Part shown: one piece after another, positions 58,955-64,000 of the stretch
Layout of the letters: the number at the start of each line of letters is the position of its first letter
Position numbering within the stretch: the stretch's first letter is position 1
Assembly: GCF_002001085.1 (NCBI RefSeq)
Contig: NZ_MUNU01000019.1
Span: 558,001 to 622,000 of the forward strand
Length of the DNA: 64,000 bases
Source of the DNA: Rhodanobacter sp. B05
GTDB taxonomy: Bacteria > Pseudomonadota > Gammaproteobacteria > Xanthomonadales > Rhodanobacteraceae
Reading direction: 5' to 3'
Translations under genes and position numbers: made by a program
Notes under the pieces: model-generated
Databases searched by the model: none
What the model was told of the DNA's origin: nothing
The model's input: only the letters and a program-made list of their open reading frames with translations

Positions 58955-60970
58955 ATGCGCGCGCGCCTGACCACGCTGCCCACACTGCTGATCGCACTAT
59001 TGCTGGCCGCCGTAGTGTGGTGGGCGTACGCGCCGGGTTTGCATGGCGCCTTTCTGTTTGACGATTTCGGCAACCTGCCGGCACTGGGCACCAGCGGACC
59101 GATCGACAACTGGTCCACGTTCTGGCGATACATCACTTCCGGCATCGCCGACCCCACCGGGCGACCGCTGACGCTGCTGACCTTCCTGCTCGACGCGCGG
59201 AACTGGCCAGCCGACCCCTATCCGTTCAAGCGCACCAACCTGATCCTGCACCTGCTCAACGGCGCCCTGCTGTATGCCTTGCTGAGCCGCCTGGGCCAAT
59301 TGCTGGAGGTCGCGCCCTGGCGCCGCCGCCTTGCCGCGCTGTTCGGCGCGGCGCTGTGGCTGCTGCATCCCCTGCTGGTTTCCACCACGCTCTACATCGT
59401 GCAACGCGAGGCGATGCTGCCGGCCACCTGCGTGCTGGCCGGCCTGCTGATCTGGCTGCATGGCCGGAATCAACTGGCCGCCGGCAACCTCCATCGCGGA
59501 TTGCTGTGGAGCGTGCTCGGCCTGGGCGGCTTCACGCTGCTGGGCGTGCTGGCCAAGGCCAATGGCGCGCTGCTTCCGTTTTACGCCCTGCTGATCGAGT
59601 TCATCGTGCTGGTACCGCGACCGTCGCAGCCCGCGGGCAGCGCACGGCGCGCGCATCGCGCCTGCCTGCTGATCTTCGCCGCCATTCCCGCCTTGGCGAT
59701 CGTCGCCTATCTCGCGTGGGTGGGCGTGACCGGCATCATCGGCGGTGGTCCCGCGTCGCGCCCCTGGACCTATGCCCAACGGCTGCTGACCGAGCCGCGC
59801 GTGTTGCTCGATTACCTGCAGTTGCTGTGGCTGCCGCGACCATATTCCAGCGGGCTGTTCAACGACCAGTACGCCGCTTCGACATCGCTGTTGCATCCTG
59901 CCAGCACCTTGCCGGCCATCCTCGGCGTGCTGGCCCTGCTCGGCGGGGCATGGTGGCTGCGTCGGCGCCGCCCCGCGCTGGCACTGGCAGTGCTGTTCTA
60001 CTTTGCCGGTCAACTGCTGGAATCCACCTCGATCCCGCTCGAGCTCTATTTCGAACATCGCAACTATGTTCCGGCGTTGCTGATGTTCTGGCCGCTCGGC
60101 CTCTGGCTGACCGACTCCCGTTCACTGAAAGTTCCCAAACGTGTCCTGCTGATCGCACTGCCGCTAGGCCTGGCCTGGATGACGCATGCCCGCGCCGAGG
60201 TATGGGGCAATGTGCAGCAGCAGGCTCTGATCTGGGCGGGGATCAACCCGCAATCAGCCCGCGCACAGACCAACGCCGCCCAGATCGAGATGCAGAACGG
60301 TCATCCACGGGAGGCTATCCGTCGACTGGAAAGTCTGCTTGCCGCACAGCCGGACCAGGTGCAGCTCACCTTCAACCTGATTGGCGCGCGCTGCATGACC
60401 GGGGGCATCAGCCCCGACGACCTGGCGGCCGCGCGCACCGCCATGCGTACCACGAAGAACGTCGGCGCGCTGATTGCGCACTGGTTCGATCGCACACTGC
60501 CCGTGGCAAGCTCGGACAGTTGCCCTGGCCTGACCCTTCCGGCGTTGGGCGACCTCGTCGATGCGGGCCTGCAGAATCCCTCGCTTGGCGAAGCCGGGCC
60601 GCAGCAGGATCTGACTTATTTGCGCGGCCGCATCGCACTGGCACGACACCAACCGGACGCGGCGCTCAATGACTTCATGCAAGCACTCGACCTGCAAGTG
60701 CGCCCCGGCATGGCGTTGCAAGGCGCGGCCACCTTGGGTGCGGCTGGCTTTCCCACGCAGGGCTTGAAACTGCTTGACCATTACCAACAGGTGCAGGCCG
60801 GCACGATGTCGCCCGGCTTCGGCATGCCGACGATCCATGAGTGGATATTGACGCGGCAGAACTACTGGCCCCATGAGCTGGCCCGGTTGCGGCACCAGCT
60901 GAGCCTCGACGCCAGCGCCGCCAGCACCAATACTGCACACCCAGTCCCCGAACCGAGCAGCACCCACTGA
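58955..60970 (+). CDS. TMTC-like GT-C membrane glycosyltransferase with TPR tail (first of tandem pair)
   Basis: This 671-residue protein has about ten membrane helices (about 8-445) and a soluble C-terminal part with TPR-like helices (about 450-650). The first loop has the acidic FLFDDFGN (about 33-40); further shared motifs are GRPLTLLTFLLD, NLILHLLNGALLYALL, WLLHPLLVSTTLYIVQRE and YFEHRNYVP (about 364-372), the pattern of TMTC/DUF1736-type O-mannosyltransferases. It starts 20 bases after the pilA terminator and its stop overlaps the next copy (TGATG). Pilin glycosylation is inferred from position. Confidence 0.8.
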   Translation: MRARLTTLPTLLIALLLAAVVWWAYAPGLHGAFLFDDFGNLPALGTSGPIDNWSTFWRYITSGIADPTGRPLTLLTFLLDARNWPADPYPFKRTNLILHLLNGALLYALLSRLGQLLEVAPWRRRLAALFGAALWLLHPLLVSTTLYIVQREAMLPATCVLAGLLIWLHGRNQLAAGNLHRGLLWSVLGLGGFTLLGVLAKANGALLPFYALLIEFIVLVPRPSQPAGSARRAHRACLLIFAAIPALAIVAYLAWVGVTGIIGGGPASRPWTYAQRLLTEPRVLLDYLQLLWLPRPYSSGLFNDQYAASTSLLHPASTLPAILGVLALLGGAWWLRRRRPALALAVLFYFAGQLLESTSIPLELYFEHRNYVPALLMFWPLGLWLTDSRSLKVPKRVLLIALPLGLAWMTHARAEVWGNVQQQALIWAGINPQSARAQTNAAQIEMQNGHPREAIRRLESLLAAQPDQVQLTFNLIGARCMTGGISPDDLAAARTAMRTTKNVGALIAHWFDRTLPVASSDSCPGLTLPALGDLVDAGLQNPSLGEAGPQQDLTYLRGRIALARHQPDAALNDFMQALDLQVRPGMALQGAATLGAAGFPTQGLKLLDHYQQVQAGTMSPGFGMPTIHEWILTRQNYWPHELARLRHQLSLDASAASTNTAHPVPEPSSTH

Positions 60971-63027
60971 TGCGCCAACCTTTCCGACGCCCGACCCTGC
61001 CGTGGTGGCTCCTGTTCGCCGCGTTCGCACTCACGCTTGCAGCGTACTGGCCAGGTTTGTCCGGCGGATTCCTGTTCGACGACTATCCCAATATCGTGGA
61101 CAACCACGGCGTGCAACCCCATGACGCCAGCTTCGCGTCGCTCGTAGGCGCCGCACTTTCATCGCCTGCGACCGAATTCAAGAGGCCGCTGGCCTCGCTG
61201 AGCTTCGCCGCCAACTATCTGGTCACTGGCCTCGATCCGTACTGGATGAAGCTGACCAACCTGGTCATCCATCTGTTGAACGGGCTGCTGGTGTTTCTGC
61301 TGACGCGTGCCCTGCTGCAGTGCCTGCACGCCCGCCATCTCGTAGGAGCCCGCTCGCGGGCGATGCTCTTGGTAACCTCTGATGAAGGCATCGCCCGCGA
61401 GCGGGCTCCTACGGATGAGACAGGCGAAGGCACAACGCATCGCGCCGGCATCGTCGCGGCGCTGGTAGCCGGCTGCTGGATGCTGCTGCCGATCAACCTC
61501 ACCGGTGTGCTCTACGTGGTGCAGCGCATGGAGAGCATGGCCAACCTGTTCGTGCTGCTTGGCCTGCTCGGCTACGTTGCCGGGCGACTACGCATGCTGG
61601 CCGTGAAGTCCGGTGATGTGGAAGGCGCTGCGGACTCCCATCGATCGGGGATATCGTCCGGTACCCGCGGCTTCCTGCTCTGCGTGGCCAGCATCGTGGC
61701 GTGTACCGGTGTCGGGGTGCTGGCCAAGGAAACGGCCGTGATGCTGCCGCTGTACGCCATGTTCATCGAATGGCTGATCTTCGGATTCCGCGCGCCGACC
61801 GGTGGGCGCGACAAGCGCCTGATCGGCCTGTTCATCGTGCTGCTGCTGCTGCCGATGATCCTTGGCGTGGCCTGGCTGCTGCCCCAGGTCTTCAACCCCG
61901 GTTACTGGTCGACCCGCGATTTCAGTCTGCGGACGCGACTGCTCAGCGAGGCACGCATCGTGGCGGGGTACATCCGCTGGACCTTGCTGCCCACGCCGGA
62001 CGCGTTGTCGTTCTACCACGACGATTTCTCGATCTCGACCGGCCTGCTGAAGCCATGGACCACGCTCGCCGGCATTGTGTTCCTGGCCGCCCTGACCATG
62101 CTGATGATCTGGTTGCGCAAACGCCAGCCGCTGGTGGCGTTGGGTATCGGCCTGTTCCTCGGCTGCCAGTTGCTTACCGGCACCATCCTGCCGCTGGAAC
62201 TGGTGTACGAACACCGCAACTACTTTGCCAGCTTCGGCCTGCTGTTGGCCGTTGTACCGTTGCTGGCAGCACCACGCGGCGAAGCCTTTGCACTTCCGCG
62301 TCACGTACTGCTGGGCGCGCTGCTGCTGTGCTGGACCGCGCTCACCGCACTCACCGCCTATGCCTGGGGCAATCCGCTGCGCCTGGCCGAAGACCTCGCC
62401 GGCCGCGCGCCGCAGTCCCCGCGCGCCGAGTACGAGCTGGGCCGCACCTACATCATCTATTCGCACTACGATCCGGCGTCTCCATTCACCAAGCTGGCGT
62501 ACGCACCGCTGGAGAAAGCTGCCGCCCTGCCCGATGCCTCGATCCTTCCCGAGCAGGCGCTGATCTTCATGAACGCACGCATGCACCTGCCGCTGAAAGA
62601 TGCCTGGTGGGACAGCATGATCACCAAGCTCAAGGCACGCCGGCCGGGCGTTCAGGACGAAAGCTCGCTGGGCGCGCTGACCCAGTGCGTGCGCGAAAGC
62701 CGGTGCGATTTGCCCAAGCAGCGCATGATCCAGGCATTCCTCGCCGCGCTCGCACATCCGGGACCCAGCGCGCGTCTGCAGGCCACCTACGGTGACTATG
62801 CCTGGAACGTGCTGGATGATCATGCCCTTGGATTGCGCATGATCCAGGGAGCCGTAAGCGCCAAACCGAATGAGCCAGCCTACCGCATCACCCTGGTGCG
62901 GATGCTGGTGGCACAGGGAAGCAAGGCGGATGCCCGCACCGCGTTCGAGGGTCTGCAAGCACTCAATATCGGAGGGAGCCTGGACGCCAGCCTCAAACAA
63001 CTGCGCGCATTGCCGGGCATGCAATAA
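60970..63027 (+). CDS. TMTC-like GT-C membrane glycosyltransferase with TPR tail (second copy, carries REP pair)
   Basis: This 685-residue protein is a paralog of the gene before it, with FLFDDYPN (about 34-41), KRPLASLSFAANYL, NLVIHLLNGLLVFLLTR, GVLYVVQRMESMANLF and YEHRNYFASFG. Between the second and third membrane segments (residues about 125-148) the frame runs through a REP pair (61342-61412), adding about 24 residues that the paralog lacks, without a stop. ATG 60970 overlaps the stop of the first copy by one base. The C-terminal part (about 470-685) is helical, TPR-like. Acceptor and donor unknown. Confidence 0.8.
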   Translation: MRQPFRRPTLPWWLLFAAFALTLAAYWPGLSGGFLFDDYPNIVDNHGVQPHDASFASLVGAALSSPATEFKRPLASLSFAANYLVTGLDPYWMKLTNLVIHLLNGLLVFLLTRALLQCLHARHLVGARSRAMLLVTSDEGIARERAPTDETGEGTTHRAGIVAALVAGCWMLLPINLTGVLYVVQRMESMANLFVLLGLLGYVAGRLRMLAVKSGDVEGAADSHRSGISSGTRGFLLCVASIVACTGVGVLAKETAVMLPLYAMFIEWLIFGFRAPTGGRDKRLIGLFIVLLLLPMILGVAWLLPQVFNPGYWSTRDFSLRTRLLSEARIVAGYIRWTLLPTPDALSFYHDDFSISTGLLKPWTTLAGIVFLAALTMLMIWLRKRQPLVALGIGLFLGCQLLTGTILPLELVYEHRNYFASFGLLLAVVPLLAAPRGEAFALPRHVLLGALLLCWTALTALTAYAWGNPLRLAEDLAGRAPQSPRAEYELGRTYIIYSHYDPASPFTKLAYAPLEKAAALPDASILPEQALIFMNARMHLPLKDAWWDSMITKLKARRPGVQDESSLGALTQCVRESRCDLPKQRMIQAFLAALAHPGPSARLQATYGDYAWNVLDDHALGLRMIQGAVSAKPNEPAYRITLVRMLVAQGSKADARTAFEGLQALNIGGSLDASLKQLRALPGMQ
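61342..61412. repeat. REP pair (REPIN-like) inside a coding sequence
   Basis: Two 25-base arms (61342-61366 and 61388-61412) are perfect reverse complements, beginning GTAGGAGC and containing the inner palindrome CCCGCTCGCGGG. The pair of 71 bases shares the GTAGGAGC/GCTCCTAC ends with 26301-26375. It is read through in frame by the second TMTC-like gene. Confidence 0.9.
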
Positions 63028-63141
63028 GGCAGAACCCGGGGCTGCGGGTTTCAACGGGGAAAGTACGACACAGCTATATCGCCGTCGGTTGCGATACGCT
63101 TGATCCAAACCACGTCATCGATTCTCGGGGGACCATCCAAC

Positions 63142-64000
63142 GTGTCAACCAAAGTCATTCGCAGCAAAGCTGATCTGGCCATCAACGGCGCGCCACCCGC
63201 GTTTGATCAGCCGCTGCACGTGGGTCGTCCGAACATCGGGGACCGCGAAGCATTTCTGCAGCGCGTCAACCAAATCCTCGACAATCAGTGGCTGACCAAC
63301 AACGGTCCGATGGTGCAGGAGTTCGAACAGCGCATCGCCGACTATCTCGGCGTCAAGCACTGCGTTGCCATGTGCAACGGCACCATCGCTCTCGAAATCG
63401 CCATTCGCGCTCTTGGCCTGGAAGGCGAAGTGATCGTGCCCTCATGGACCTTCGTCGCCACAGCACATGCGCTGTACTGGCAGGGCATCACGCCTGTGTT
63501 CGCCGACATCGACCCCACCACCCACAACCTTAACCCCGATGCCGTGCGCCGCATGATCACGCCGCGCACCAGCGGCATCATCGGCGTACACCTGTGGGGT
63601 CGTGCGGCGCCCATCGACGAGTTGCAGGCCATTGCCGACGAGCGCGGCCTCAAGCTGATGTTCGACGCGGCGCACGCTTTCGGCAGTACCTACAAGGGGC
63701 GGATGATTGGCCGCTTTGGTGCCTGCGAAGTGCTCAGCTTCCATGCCACCAAGTCGTTCAACACGTTCGAAGGCGGCGCGGTCGTAACCAACGACGACGA
63801 GCTGGCTGAAACCATGCGCCTGATGCGCAACTTCGGTTTCCACGGCTACGACAACGTCATCCATCCGGGCACCAATGGCAAGATGATCGAAGTGTGCGCG
63901 GCGATGGGATTGACGAACCTGGACGGGCATGCCGAGGTGGTGGCTTGCAGCAGACGCGCGCATGCAACCTACACCCAAGCCCTGGCAGGCATTGCGGGCA
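63142..64000 (+). CDS. DegT/DnrJ/EryC1/StrS family aminotransferase, 5' part (cut by window edge)
   Basis: The frame from GTG 63142 runs off the window end after 286 codons. The protein is a PLP-dependent sugar aminotransferase: WLTNNGPMVQEFEQRIADYL (about 49-68), CVAMCNGTIALEIAIRALGL (about 75-94), LMFDAAHAFG (PLP Asp) and SFHATKSFNTFEGGAVV with the PLP lysine (about 199). Such enzymes make amino sugars for surface glycans, which fits the glycosylation region. GGGGGA stands 10 bases before the GTG. The 114 bases before it hold a weak hairpin (AACCCG/CGGGTT) and no gene. Confidence 0.93.
   Translation, partial: MSTKVIRSKADLAINGAPPAFDQPLHVGRPNIGDREAFLQRVNQILDNQWLTNNGPMVQEFEQRIADYLGVKHCVAMCNGTIALEIAIRALGLEGEVIVPSWTFVATAHALYWQGITPVFADIDPTTHNLNPDAVRRMITPRTSGIIGVHLWGRAAPIDELQAIADERGLKLMFDAAHAFGSTYKGRMIGRFGACEVLSFHATKSFNTFEGGAVVTNDDELAETMRLMRNFGFHGYDNVIHPGTNGKMIEVCAAMGLTNLDGHAEVVACSRRAHATYTQALAGIAG

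Noticed and set aside
61588..63108. 506-codon minus-strand frame opposite the second TMTC-like gene
   Set aside because: No domain or signal; overlaps a better-supported membrane protein.

Overview
The window looks like chromosome of a high-GC gammaproteobacterium of the Xanthomonadales, most likely Rhodanobacteraceae (Rhodanobacter/Dyella-like). The reasons are the gene orders tRNA-Tyr/Gly/Thr-tuf-tRNA-Trp-secE-nusG-rplKAJL-rpoB and hemA/TPR-lolB-ispE-tRNA-Gln-prs-rplY-pth-ychF, the FecI/FecR/TonB-receptor plus S9 peptidase repertoire, and GTAGGAGC-type REP palindromes. The genus is inferred from gene content, not from a database match.

Layout. 1-7.3 kb: translation/transcription operon on the minus strand (5' part of rpoB, rplL, rplJ, rplA, rplK, nusG, secE, tuf and four tRNAs). 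7.5-17.2 kb: acyl-CoA thioesterase, a secreted cyanophycinase/isoaspartyl-peptidase fusion, and a divergent FecI sigma-FecR-TonB receptor-S9 peptidase operon, which together look like a peptide scavenging locus. 17.3-25 kb (minus): ychF, pth, rplY, prs, tRNA-Gln, an in-frame GNAT-IspE fusion, lolB and a TPR lipoprotein. 25-35.3 kb: hemA, prfA, acylphosphatase/TlpA/YihY operon, wrbA, two GNATs, AidB-like dehydrogenase, short asparaginase, sufT. 35.3-40.1 kb: a proton-translocating transhydrogenase whose alpha-1 gene is separated from alpha-2/beta by an ECF sigma/anti-sigma/DUF3106 operon on the other strand. 40.2-53.7 kb: cdd, nitroreductase, 5'-3' exonuclease, NUDIX, TMEM43-like, ggt-ferredoxin-coaD-rsmD, ftsY, AsmA-like, mutY and a second S9 peptidase. 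53.9-64 kb (plus): a cell-surface glycosylation and type IV pilin region: polyprenyl-phosphate GT2, methyltransferase, GtrA flippase, GT-C protein, two tandem major-pilin genes each behind a candidate sigma-54 promoter, two tandem TMTC-like GT-C/TPR proteins, and the start of a DegT/DnrJ-type aminotransferase.

Between the genes lie several families of small palindromic repeats: arrays of hairpins with GGA loops in the transcribed strand, GGGAAT purine/pyrimidine inverted repeats, REP pairs (one of them inside a coding sequence), and a 162-bp MITE-like palindrome. No CRISPR array, IS transposase or phage gene was seen. The most interesting observations are the GGA-loop hairpin arrays in the tuf and prs-rplY transcripts, the pilin-linked glycosylation island, the cyanophycinase/isoaspartyl-peptidase fusion, the GNAT-IspE fusion, and the in-frame REP pair.
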